Positions 1-5,964 of a stretch of 7,233 nucleotides of DNA are shown piece by piece. The stretch spans positions 1-7,233 of the forward strand of contig JAUVEX010000049.1 in assembly GCA_030594585.1 (NCBI GenBank), in the 5' to 3' direction. This DNA is from an archaeon (GTDB taxonomy: Archaea > EX4484-52 > B79-G9). Below the pieces are notes generated by a model. The model ran no database searches. It was not told the DNA's origin and saw nothing but the letters and a program-made list of their open reading frames with translations. A program made the position numbers and the translations under genes. Position 1 is the first letter of the stretch. Every line of letters begins with the position of its first letter.

Positions 1-1412
1 CCAAGAAGGGATGACTTTCCGGAAGACCTTGTTCCTGCAAAAAGAATAGTCCTGGCACCGTCAATAATAAAACTCATAAGTCCTGCTGCAAGTGGGTTAA
101 TGGCTCCGGCTTTCACAAACAATGGATATGTCCACGGCTTGTCCCTATGGCGCCTGAATGCAAACGCAAGCCCTTCGGGAGATAAACTTTTTGTAATGAC
201 TGCAACTCTTGCCCGTCCGCCCGGAACTTTAATTTCCGTATCTAAAACAGGATTTGCCTCATCCAACGGCCTTCCGGACTCTATCCGAAATCTTGTTGTC
301 CATGCCTCTGCATCGTCTTTTGTAGGTATCACATTTGTTATGCACTCTTCGTAATTCCCGTGAAAAAGATACAATGGCGCATGCCCCACAGGAGCGTTTA
401 AGAAAAGGTCCTGAACATTTGTGTCTGTCAATATAACCTCCAGTATTCCATATCCTGCGGTATATCTTGTAAGTATTCTTGCAAGAAGGTCCAGCTTTTT
501 TCTTGAAAGGGACACATTCGTATTGTCTGCAATTTCTGTAAGCATGTCACGGCCGATATTATAAAACACTTCCCTCATCCTGTCGGGCTGTGCAAACTCT
601 GATTTTGTCGGCTTGTGCTCAGACATGTACTGCCTTGCAATGTCAAGCAAAGTATATTCTTCTTCGGAAAGCGTAAATTCCGGAGGAAGTATATGATAAT
701 AATACTGCACCCTATCAGGCACTTTGTATATCTGGACTTCCGTATCAGACACCTTATATCGGTCTATTTCACTTCCGCCTGTTGGCGGAATCATCATATA
801 TCGCGTAAGCATGAAATTAGGCCGAATTATTGGGTGGAATATCTCGCGATAAATATCCCTTGAACCAACATGATGTGCGGTAAGGTGCGGCTGCGCCATT
901 TTTATCAAAGTTGTTGATTCAAGCAGTTTTCTTAATGGGTTAAGTGCATAAGCAATATAATGATTTGCGCTTGCCTGTTCTGTTATTGTCATGTGCATCA
1001 TAGCAACTTTTATGCGCCTTATTTCCCGCACAACCTCTACATACGCACCGATAGGGTCGCGCCTTAAATCAGAAGTTACTATTTTTTGGACAAACGCCAT
1101 CCTTCTTGGAAGCGCTCTGGAATTGCCTGTAGGTGCCAGCCTGTTTGCAGAAAGAATTTTTGTCTCCTGTAATAGCGTGGTTATAATGCGGGCTATTTCA
1201 AGCAGCATTTTTGCCTGCCCGTAATCGTACTCAAATTCCCGCGTTTGGGTAAGTATTATGTTTGACGCTTTTTTTACTTCCATAAGCTTGTCTATGGTCC
1301 GCGCCATGCAGACATCAAAATCCTCAACAGAAGCGCCATAAACACAATTAAGGCAATTGACTTTAACATCATTTGTCTCCCGGTCATATTCATAACTACA
1401 GATTTCAGCCAT
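1..1412 (-). CDS. Archaeal type IV pilus/secretion ATPase (TadA/FlaI/VirB11-like), 3' end cut by window
   Basis: This is the motor ATPase family that powers assembly of archaeal type IV pili and archaella at the cytoplasmic face of the membrane. I translated 470 codons without a stop from ATG 1412 leftward to the window edge. Near the end is a Walker A motif, GTRSSGKS at residues 460-467, preceded by the N-terminal domain signatures of the family: RYTAGYGILE, then SGRPLDEANPVLD, then AFAFRRHRDKPWT. The Walker B and His boxes lie outside the window. The start is fixed by an in-frame TGA 18 bp upstream and no other ATG between. The Walker A lies about 200 residues later than in FlaI-type proteins, so the protein has a long N-terminal extension. 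This extension carries Cys5, Cys20, Cys23 and Cys35 (a CLNC pair plus two more), a possible metal site. No good Shine-Dalgarno is visible. The pilus-ATPase family is clear; which appendage it drives is unknown. Confidence 0.9.
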   Translation of the reverse strand, partial: MAEICSYEYDRETNDVKVNCLNCVYGASVEDFDVCMARTIDKLMEVKKASNIILTQTREFEYDYGQAKMLLEIARIITTLLQETKILSANRLAPTGNSRALPRRMAFVQKIVTSDLRRDPIGAYVEVVREIRRIKVAMMHMTITEQASANHYIAYALNPLRKLLESTTLIKMAQPHLTAHHVGSRDIYREIFHPIIRPNFMLTRYMMIPPTGGSEIDRYKVSDTEVQIYKVPDRVQYYYHILPPEFTLSEEEYTLLDIARQYMSEHKPTKSEFAQPDRMREVFYNIGRDMLTEIADNTNVSLSRKKLDLLARILTRYTAGYGILEVILTDTNVQDLFLNAPVGHAPLYLFHGNYEECITNVIPTKDDAEAWTTRFRIESGRPLDEANPVLDTEIKVPGGRARVAVITKSLSPEGLAFAFRRHRDKPWTYPLFVKAGAINPLAAGLMSFIIDGARTILFAGTRSSGKSSLL

Positions 1413-1458
1413 AATCCCACAAACAATTCAATAGATTTTCCTCTTTTTTAGACAGTTT

Positions 1459-1472
1459 ACAATATATGCGCA
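1459..1472 (-). promoter_or_regulatory. Possible TATA box for the secretion ATPase gene
   Basis: On the minus strand the sequence GCATATATTGT lies about 50 bp upstream of the ATPase ATG at 1412. This would give a short leader of roughly 25 nt. It is the best TATA-like stretch on this side of the divergent intergenic region but deviates from the TATTTAAATA form seen elsewhere in the window. Confidence 0.3.
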
Positions 1473-1542
1473 AAAACAGCCTAGTTTAACTGTTTTGCAT
1501 ATCAAACTCCCAAAATTATTAACCCCGTTAAACCACTCGCCA

Positions 1543-1552
1543 TATTTAAATA
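1543..1552 (+). promoter_or_regulatory. TATA box upstream of the coiled-coil gene pair
   Basis: TATTTAAATA is a perfect palindrome and matches the TATA-like elements before other genes in this window. A start site about 25 bp downstream would give a leader of about 40 nt before the ATG at 1614. A second candidate, TTATATATTG at 1562-1571, is closer and would give a leader of about 20 nt. I cannot decide between them from sequence alone. Confidence 0.45.
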
Positions 1553-1613
1553 CTGAGGTAATTATATATTGTATAATCCATAATTAATATATGTTGATAA
1601 TGTCATAGGATCG

Positions 1614-2036
1614 ATGCGCATGAAATTAAAAACACAGGATACACCTAATTCTATCTTAAATGAAGTTACAAGAAGGCTTAATGACAACACAAGAAGGGTG
1701 CGCGTTCTTGAAGAAAAACTCTTAAATATTGATTCGCGGGTAAATACAATAGAGCAAAGCGTAATAAATGCAACAAAACAAATAAACATTGATCGCCAGG
1801 AAACAGACAACTCAATAAAAGAAGTTTTTGACCGTATCGCAAACATTGAAGTTGATATACAGACATTCAAAAAATCGCTCAAAAAAACAGTCACACATGG
1901 CGAATTAAAAGAACTAAACAACTACCTTGAACTAATATCCCCAATTACAACAAAATTCGTGACAAAAAAAGAGCTTGAAGATATTATTGAAGATAAAATG
2001 GAAGACAAAATGAAATGGTCTCCAAAAGAGATTTGA
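1614..2036 (+). CDS. Small soluble coiled-coil protein, function unknown
   Basis: The product is 140 aa with no membrane segment or signal peptide. Residues about 12-92 form a long charged heptad-like helix (for example RVRVLEEKLLNIDSRV and RIANIEVDI), so a coiled coil is very likely. A short C-terminal module follows, LISPITTKFVTKKELEDII at 107-125, then a charged end. The module resembles the short motifs that follow coiled coils in archaeal pilus/archaellum accessory proteins, but I cannot assign a named family. ATG 1614 is used; ATG 1620 is an alternative, and the weak AGGA at 1607-1610 is better spaced for 1620. The gene is divergent from the secretion ATPase and 4 bp upstream of a second coiled-coil gene, so the two are probably co-transcribed and act together. 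A role as a pilus motor accessory is inference. Confidence 0.8.
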   Translation: MRMKLKTQDTPNSILNEVTRRLNDNTRRVRVLEEKLLNIDSRVNTIEQSVINATKQINIDRQETDNSIKEVFDRIANIEVDIQTFKKSLKKTVTHGELKELNNYLELISPITTKFVTKKELEDIIEDKMEDKMKWSPKEI

Positions 2037-2040
2037 TATT

Positions 2041-3000
2041 ATGAAATTCAAATTGTTTGCAAGAATGAAAAAAGATACTCCAAAAAATATAAGCCGTCCC
2101 CAGCCGCACCCGCCAAAAGAAACACCAATAGAACAACCCACACCTCAAACACAGGCAAGTGTGCCTGCAATGGCTATTCCTTTTGAGGAAGTATCTGCGA
2201 TGATACAAAACGGGCTTTCAGAAGCAGAAATAATTCAAATTCTAAAAGAAGAAGGCTTTGAATTCAACCAAATAGATGAAGCATTAAACCGTGTCCTTAA
2301 AACAACAGTTACAGGCGACACACCTCCGGCAGCTGCAGAAGCGCCCCCGCAAAATAACGGGCAACAGCCTGCAGATATCAAGAACCCCCAAATGTTCGGC
2401 CATGATTTTCAAGCACAAAGCGAATTCGGTTCCACAGATGAAGATTTTTCACCAATGAACGCACAGCCCCAAAACAGCGCAGAGATGGAAAAAGAGATGC
2501 AGGAAATAGAAGAGTACAACCGCAGAATGGAAGAGCTTGAAAAAACAGTAAATGCCCTTGTAAATGAAAAAATAGGCCGGATTGACGAACTGAAAAAAAA
2601 CTTGGAACTAGGGATGCAAACAATAACAAAAGAAGTACAAACAATAAAACAGGAAATGGATGCAGAACTAACAAAAACAGAAGATTTTGAGGGAAAAGAA
2701 ACAGAAGATGTCTTGAGTATAACCGAAAAACTTGCGGATTTAGAGCCGCGATTGAAAGCAATTGAAAAGGCATTCAAAGATATAGTCCCGAACCTTGTAG
2801 AAAATGTCAGGGATATCCGTGAGCTTCTTTCAGAAAAAGACGACCTTCCTGAAAAATCATTTATTAAGGAACCTGCGCCCACACAAAAAAAAGAGGAACT
2901 ACCAAAAAAGAAAGAAACAAAAAAAGAAGCTAAAAAACAGGAACCCAAAAAAGATGATTTTATGGCAACAGAAAAAGACCTTTTTGACCTTCCGCAGTAA
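2041..3000 (+). CDS. Modular coiled-coil protein with helical UBA-like motif and Lys-rich tail, function unknown
   Basis: The product is 319 aa, soluble and highly charged, with distinct modules. A Pro/Thr/Gln-rich linker occupies about 18-45. Residues 48-87 form a compact three-helix pattern of the type IxxGxSxxEIIxxLxxEGFxxxxIDxAL, which looks UBA/CUE-like. A second low-complexity linker (about 90-147) is followed by coiled coil at about 148-212 and 222-265. The latter includes LEPRLKAIEKAFKDIVPNL, reminiscent of archaellum accessory FlaC/FlaD-type segments. A Lys/Glu-rich stretch (about 277-305) precedes a C-terminal peptide ending DLFDLPQ. The short ORF-like end may be a docking peptide, which is inference. 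The gene starts 4 bp after the preceding stop, without a clear Shine-Dalgarno, and ends 12 bp from the stop of the convergent membrane-protein array. I do not recognise an exact family. Confidence 0.8.
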   Translation: MKFKLFARMKKDTPKNISRPQPHPPKETPIEQPTPQTQASVPAMAIPFEEVSAMIQNGLSEAEIIQILKEEGFEFNQIDEALNRVLKTTVTGDTPPAAAEAPPQNNGQQPADIKNPQMFGHDFQAQSEFGSTDEDFSPMNAQPQNSAEMEKEMQEIEEYNRRMEELEKTVNALVNEKIGRIDELKKNLELGMQTITKEVQTIKQEMDAELTKTEDFEGKETEDVLSITEKLADLEPRLKAIEKAFKDIVPNLVENVRDIRELLSEKDDLPEKSFIKEPAPTQKKEELPKKKETKKEAKKQEPKKDDFMATEKDLFDLPQ

Positions 3001-3012
3001 ATCTAGTTCTCA

Positions 3013-3480
3013 TTATTTAGCAGTTGCGCCCAAAAAAGCAACAGCGCCAATCATAAGCACAAGCATCAATATTGTTGCAACCGTATCGCTTGAAACACTG
3101 AAAAAAGCAAGCCCTCCGGCGCTCACAAAAACCAGAATCACCATAATGCCTAAAACAACACCGGCAAGAGCTTTGTTTCCGAAAAACGCATCAACAAAAT
3201 CATACCCTGCGGCCCCTAAAACAATAATTCCAACAAGCACGCCTGCAAGGACAACCCCTAAAAGCCCGAAAATCTTTGTATAAAATATGCCTTTGCCTAT
3301 AAAAACAATCAAAAACGACAACACAATTGAAATAACACCATTTACAGAAACCTCTTCACTTATAACTTTCTTGCTCTGCAATATACCAAAAATCAATGCC
3401 AAAAACAACATCCATGGAAACAAATAATCATAAAATCCCAATCTTTCCAAATTCTGAAACGCTGTTGACACCACTGACAT
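3013..3480 (-). CDS. Small multi-pass membrane protein, divergent fourth member of the paralog array
   Basis: The product is 155 aa with about five hydrophobic segments (near 18-35, 46-62, 70-92, 104-123 and 130-151). It shares the array signature at the N-terminus, LGFYDYLFPWMLFLALI at 14-30, and a similar last segment (TILMLVLMIGAVAFLG). The middle has diverged: the GSMSLY, LFLGMGGW and FFNTG motifs of its neighbours are missing, and it lacks a charged C-terminal tail. The start is well supported by AGGTGAT (3488-3494) 7 nt before the ATG. A TATA element precedes it, so it may be expressed separately from the three genes upstream. The function is unknown; membership in the family rests on shared topology and the PW motif. 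Confidence 0.8.
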   Translation of the reverse strand: MSVVSTAFQNLERLGFYDYLFPWMLFLALIFGILQSKKVISEEVSVNGVISIVLSFLIVFIGKGIFYTKIFGLLGVVLAGVLVGIIVLGAAGYDFVDAFFGNKALAGVVLGIMVILVFVSAGGLAFFSVSSDTVATILMLVLMIGAVAFLGATAK

Positions 3481-3487
3481 TTTTTAA

Positions 3488-3494
3488 ATCACCT
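3488..3494 (-). promoter_or_regulatory. Strong Shine-Dalgarno for the 155-aa membrane protein
   Basis: On the minus strand AGGTGAT sits 7 nt before the ATG at 3480. It is complementary to the usual archaeal 16S rRNA 3' end and fixes this start. Confidence 0.75.
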
Positions 3495-3515
3495 GTTAAT
3501 ATTATGAATCTCCCG

Positions 3516-3526
3516 TATTTAAAATA
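3516..3526 (-). promoter_or_regulatory. TATA box for the 155-aa membrane protein
   Basis: TATTTTAAATA (minus strand) is centred 41 bp before the ATG, lying in the 47-bp gap just after the stop of the preceding array gene. A start about 26 bp downstream would give a leader of about 15 nt that still contains the AGGTGAT ribosome site. This suggests independent transcription of the last array gene. Confidence 0.5.
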
Positions 3527-3527
3527 G

Positions 3528-4274
3528 TTATTTAATCAACCCATATTTCCTAGCATATTTAATTGCAATCTGCTGTCTTTCATCGTCTGTTTTGGCAGCC
3601 TTCATCTCCTTTTGATAATCTGGATCTTTTGAAGAAAGTTTTTCAAACTTTGCATTCAATTCTTTTTGCTCCGGAGTTAATTCCGGTTGTTTCTGCTGTT
3701 CTTTCGTTTGTTTCTGCCCCTGTTCTTTTTTTGGCGCAGCTTTTGCATCCGGAGTGTTATGTTTCTGAACTTCTTCTTTCGGCGTCTCTTTAGGTTCCTG
3801 CTGCAAAAACCACAAAGCTCCACCAACTAAAAACAGCATGAAAAGCCATGTGCTTGTCTCCTCATCAATATTAAATTCCGCAGCAGCACCGGTGTTAAAA
3901 AACAGCATAATTCCGCCAAGCACCAAAACAATCGGTATCCCTTTTCCGCCAAAAATACTGTTAAGCCCCCAGCCGCCCATACCTAAGAAAAGTATCAATA
4001 CTAAAAGCCCAACCATATAAAGGCTCATAGAACCAAACATTTCAGTCAGGTAGTCCCCAACAAACCTACCCTGCCACTCGTAATTCACAATAAAAAAAGA
4101 AAGTATGGCTGCAATTATGACCGATATCTGCTTCTTCTGACCGCCAAGGCTTTTCAAAAACGGAGCCGTAGTAACAATAGAATAAATAATAACTAGAAAA
4201 AGAACCCATGGCAATACAAAAGTGTAAAAGCCCATGCTCTCTAAATTCGAAAGCATGAGGGAAAAATCAACCAT
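3528..4274 (-). CDS. Multi-pass membrane protein with long charged C-terminal tail, third member of the paralog array
   Basis: The product is 248 aa. Residues 1-157 match its two upstream neighbours: GFYTFVLPWVLFLVIIYSIV (15-34), QKKQISVIIAAILSFF (46-61), GSMSLY (81-86), LFLGMGGW (95-102), FFNTG (125-129) and TWLFML-LVGGAL (142-154). Five membrane segments are expected. The Lys-rich loop after the first would be cytoplasmic, placing the N-terminus outside and the C-terminus inside; this is inference from charge. Unlike its paralogs it has a tail of about 90 residues, first Lys/Gln/Pro/Glu-rich linker, then a helical end (about 200-248, finishing KYARKYGLIK). ATG 4274 is chosen because it aligns with the MVDF starts of the paralogs; a GTG at 4283 is the alternative. 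It lies 15 nt after the preceding stop, so it is in the same operon. No family name recognised. Confidence 0.8.
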   Translation of the reverse strand: MVDFSLMLSNLESMGFYTFVLPWVLFLVIIYSIVTTAPFLKSLGGQKKQISVIIAAILSFFIVNYEWQGRFVGDYLTEMFGSMSLYMVGLLVLILFLGMGGWGLNSIFGGKGIPIVLVLGGIMLFFNTGAAAEFNIDEETSTWLFMLFLVGGALWFLQQEPKETPKEEVQKHNTPDAKAAPKKEQGQKQTKEQQKQPELTPEQKELNAKFEKLSSKDPDYQKEMKAAKTDDERQQIAIKYARKYGLIK

Positions 4275-4289
4275 AAAACACACATTTGC

Positions 4290-4805
4290 TTATTCTTCGC
4301 CATCGCCGCCTTTACCTAAAAAGTAAAGCGCGCCTCCGACAAGCAATAGCATAAATAGCCATGTTGCGGTCTCATCGCTTATGTTAAATGATTCAGCCAT
4401 TCCTGTGTTGAAAAATATCATTATCGCAACAAGGACTAAAGCCACAACAACAAGCGAATTTACTGAGGAATCATCCTTTCCTTTTATACTCCAGCCGCCC
4501 ATGCCCAAGAATAGTATAAGTACAAGTATTCCTGCAAGATACAAACTCATAGAGCCAAACAGCGTTGTTAATGCCTCACCGACCAAACGGCCGTCAGACA
4601 TACGGAAATTGATTATAAAAAACGACAATATAGCGGCAATTATGACTGCTATCTGCCTTCTCTGCCCTTTAAGTTCCTCGCCTTTAAGAAATGGCGCTGC
4701 CTGCACAATAGCATAGATTATAACTAAGAACAGTATCCACGGAAGGACAAAAGTGTCAAACCCCGAACCTCTCATCGTATCCATCATCGAATTAAAATCA
4801 ACCAT
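4290..4805 (-). CDS. Five-segment membrane protein, second member of the paralog array
   Basis: The product is 171 aa, nearly all membrane-embedded, with five hydrophobic segments and a very short Gly/Asp/Glu end. It is a close duplicate of the gene just upstream: by my count 15 differences in the first 105 residues, with no gap there. Conserved blocks are GFDTFVLPWILFLVI, FRMSDGRLVGEALTTLFGSM, LFLGMGGW, FFNTGMAESF and SDETATWLFMLLLVGGAL. The most variable parts are the cytoplasmic-side loop after the first segment and the loop after the third. GGTGAT (4811-4816) 5 nt before the ATG supports this start. It follows the previous stop by 18 nt and so belongs to the same operon. The function is unknown; the conserved polar blocks between segments 2-3 and 4-5 would be on the outer face. 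Confidence 0.82.
   Translation of the reverse strand: MVDFNSMMDTMRGSGFDTFVLPWILFLVIIYAIVQAAPFLKGEELKGQRRQIAVIIAAILSFFIINFRMSDGRLVGEALTTLFGSMSLYLAGILVLILFLGMGGWSIKGKDDSSVNSLVVVALVLVAIMIFFNTGMAESFNISDETATWLFMLLLVGGALYFLGKGGDGEE
4539..4622. repeat. 84-bp perfect direct repeat, copy 1 (partner at 5094-5177)
   Basis: These 84 bp are identical, base for base, to 5094-5177, at an offset of 555 bp. They encode the loop and segment around FRMSDGRLVGEALTTLFGSM in the first two array genes. Further identical blocks at the same 555-bp offset are 4747-4791 and 5302-5346 (45 bp). At an offset of 561 bp, 4385-4421 matches 4946-4982 (37 bp). Confidence 0.9.
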
Positions 4806-4823
4806 ACATCATCACCACTTAAT

Positions 4824-5360
4824 TTATTCTGGCGTTTCCGTTTTAGTATCGCCAGTAACTTTCTTGTCGCCCTGCCCCAGATAATAAAGCGCGCCTCCAA
4901 CAAGCAATAGCATAAATAACCAAGTTGCTGTCTCATCACTTATGCTAAATGATTCAGCCATTCCTGTGTTGAAAAATATCATCAATGCAAGAAGAACCAA
5001 CACGATTACCATTAGTGTTTTTCCGCCAGGAAGCTCTTCCATTTTCCAGCCGCCCATACCTAAGAATAGTATGATAACAAGTATTCCTGCAATATACAAA
5101 CTCATAGAGCCAAACAGCGTTGTTAATGCCTCACCGACCAAACGGCCGTCAGACATACGGAAATTGATTATAAAAAAAGATATGATTGCTGCAATAATAA
5201 CAGAAATCTGTTTTTTCTGCCCCGTGCCCTCCAAACTATTAAGAAATGGAGCTTTTAGCACAATTGCATATAGTATAACTAAAAACAGTATCCAAGGAAG
5301 AACAAAAGTGTCAAACCCCGAACCTCTCATCGTATCCATCATCGAACTAAAATCAACCAT
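4824..5360 (-). CDS. Five-segment membrane protein, first member of the paralog array
   Basis: The product is 178 aa and leads the leftward operon of the array. Predicted hydrophobic segments lie near 18-37, 50-66, 84-104, 115-132 and 145-161, followed by a short charged tail (GDKKVTGDTKTETPE). Conserved family blocks are present: the N-terminal GFDTFVLPW, QKKQISVIIAAI, FGSMSLY, LFLGMGGW, FFNTGMAESF and ETATWLFML. ATG 5360 is chosen because it aligns with the MVDF starts of the paralogs and has GAGG 9 nt upstream. ATG 5363 and an upstream TTG at 5375 are less likely, the TTG because it would place the ribosome site inside the gene. I do not recognise a named family; pilus or secretion-apparatus association is inferred only from the nearby ATPase. 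Confidence 0.82.
   Translation of the reverse strand: MVDFSSMMDTMRGSGFDTFVLPWILFLVILYAIVLKAPFLNSLEGTGQKKQISVIIAAIISFFIINFRMSDGRLVGEALTTLFGSMSLYIAGILVIILFLGMGGWKMEELPGGKTLMVIVLVLLALMIFFNTGMAESFSISDETATWLFMLLLVGGALYYLGQGDKKVTGDTKTETPE
5094..5177. repeat. 84-bp perfect direct repeat, copy 2 (partner at 4539-4622)
   Basis: This is the partner of the copy in the neighbouring array gene. Identity extends over synonymous positions, so it reflects recent duplication or gene conversion rather than only protein constraint. Confidence 0.9.
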
Positions 5361-5366
5361 CATACA

Positions 5367-5374
5367 TCGCCTCA
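5367..5374 (-). promoter_or_regulatory. Shine-Dalgarno for the first array gene
   Basis: TGAGGCGA on the minus strand holds a GAGG core 9 nt before ATG 5360. It favours the MVDF start over the upstream in-frame TTG. Confidence 0.6.
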
Positions 5375-5415
5375 ATCAAAATTATATCACTAAACCAATA
5401 TTAGTGCATCAACAG

Positions 5416-5424
5416 TATTTAAAT
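5416..5424 (-). promoter_or_regulatory. TATA box for the membrane-protein array operon
   Basis: ATTTAAATA on the minus strand is centred 60 bp before ATG 5360. This predicts a leader of about 30 nt that includes the GAGG ribosome site. The element partly lies in the 65-bp gap after the stop of the PH-domain gene, so the array is probably transcribed on its own rather than by read-through. Confidence 0.55.
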
Positions 5425-5425
5425 G

Positions 5426-5923
5426 TTACTTTATTATACCCCTTTGTTTTTCAATATTAAGTATTTTATACACTGCCCGCTCAATTGCATGTGGGTCGTG
5501 AATATCTGTTATAGTATGCTCTTCACCGGGAATCTTAAAAATCACATCGCCCATTTTAAGCATTCTCTGTTTTTTTGTCTGGCGCACCTGCACATTTGTA
5601 ATCTTATCAAACGATATTGTCTCTTCCTCTATGGTGCCTTTCGATGCCGGGTCGCTGCTTTTTTTTCTTATAAGCACTCGTGCCGTTGTTATCAACACCA
5701 TTTCTTTTTTTCTTTTCCCTTCTGCAAGAAAATAAGGAACAATGCTTAGGACAATAAACAGAAAAAACAGCACAAAATTAAACAATTCTATAGGCAAAAA
5801 AAGCGATACAAAAGCAACAAGAACCAAAACAGCAGATAATATATACGACTTTAAAAAAACAACCCGGGACATCTTTGTAAGATGTATCTTTTTTTCTCCG
5901 GGCAATAGATTCCAATTCACCAT
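5426..5923 (-). CDS. Membrane-anchored bacterial PH domain (bPH_2/DUF304) protein
   Basis: The product is 165 aa. It begins with a short cytoplasmic stretch (NLLPGEKKIHLTKMSR), then a hairpin of two hydrophobic segments (about 27-43 and 47-66). A basic EGKRKKE at 68-74 follows, then a soluble beta-rich domain at about 76-155. That domain matches the bPH_2 pattern: ITTARVLIRKK, then EEETISFDKITNVQVRQTK, then MGDVIFKIPG, and a final helix DPHAIERAVYKIL. Such proteins are widespread and mostly of unknown function; the domain usually sits on the cytoplasmic side of the membrane. A TATA-like element centred about 27 bp upstream with no room for a leader suggests leaderless translation from ATG 5923. 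It is encoded 65 bp upstream of the array, on the same strand. Confidence 0.85.
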   Translation of the reverse strand: MVNWNLLPGEKKIHLTKMSRVVFLKSYILSAVLVLVAFVSLFLPIELFNFVLFFLFIVLSIVPYFLAEGKRKKEMVLITTARVLIRKKSSDPASKGTIEEETISFDKITNVQVRQTKKQRMLKMGDVIFKIPGEEHTITDIHDPHAIERAVYKILNIEKQRGIIK

Positions 5924-5925
5924 AA

Positions 5926-5960
5926 GTTTATTTTAGTAAAATATAGTTTATAAAATAAAC
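5926..5960. repeat. Perfect 10-bp inverted repeat with 15-nt spacer, overlapping the PH-gene promoter
   Basis: GTTTATTTTA at 5926-5935 is the exact reverse complement of TAAAATAAAC at 5951-5960. The arms flank the presumed transcription start of the PH-domain gene and the TATA-like core. It could be an operator, or, read from the dphB-DUF357 side, an AT-rich hairpin just after the DUF357 stop at 5965. Confidence 0.7.
5942..5955 (-). promoter_or_regulatory. TATA box for the PH-domain gene (leaderless)
   Basis: TTTTATAAACTATA on the minus strand contains TTTATAAA centred about 27 bp before ATG 5923. At archaeal TATA-to-start distances this puts the transcript start at or next to the ATG, and no Shine-Dalgarno is present. 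Confidence 0.55.
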
Positions 5961-5964
5961 CTGT

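Noticed and set aside
1562..1921. 119-codon open frame on the minus strand
   Set aside because: It is the antisense shadow of the 140-aa coiled-coil gene, with a Ser/Phe-rich composition and no start signals.
2409..2948. 179-codon open frame on the minus strand, Ser/Phe-rich
   Set aside because: It is the antisense shadow of the Lys/Glu-rich coiled-coil gene; Lys and Glu codons read backwards give Phe/Ser-rich products.
2972..2985. AAAAAGACCTTTTT palindrome near the convergent gene ends, considered as a terminator for the leftward array
   Set aside because: The arms are only 5 bp, it lies inside the end of the 319-aa gene, and Lys/Phe codons explain it equally well.
4942..5460. 172-codon open frame on the plus strand
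   Set aside because: It is antisense to the first array gene and its promoter; the minus-strand frames show clear paralogy, ribosome sites and membrane segments.
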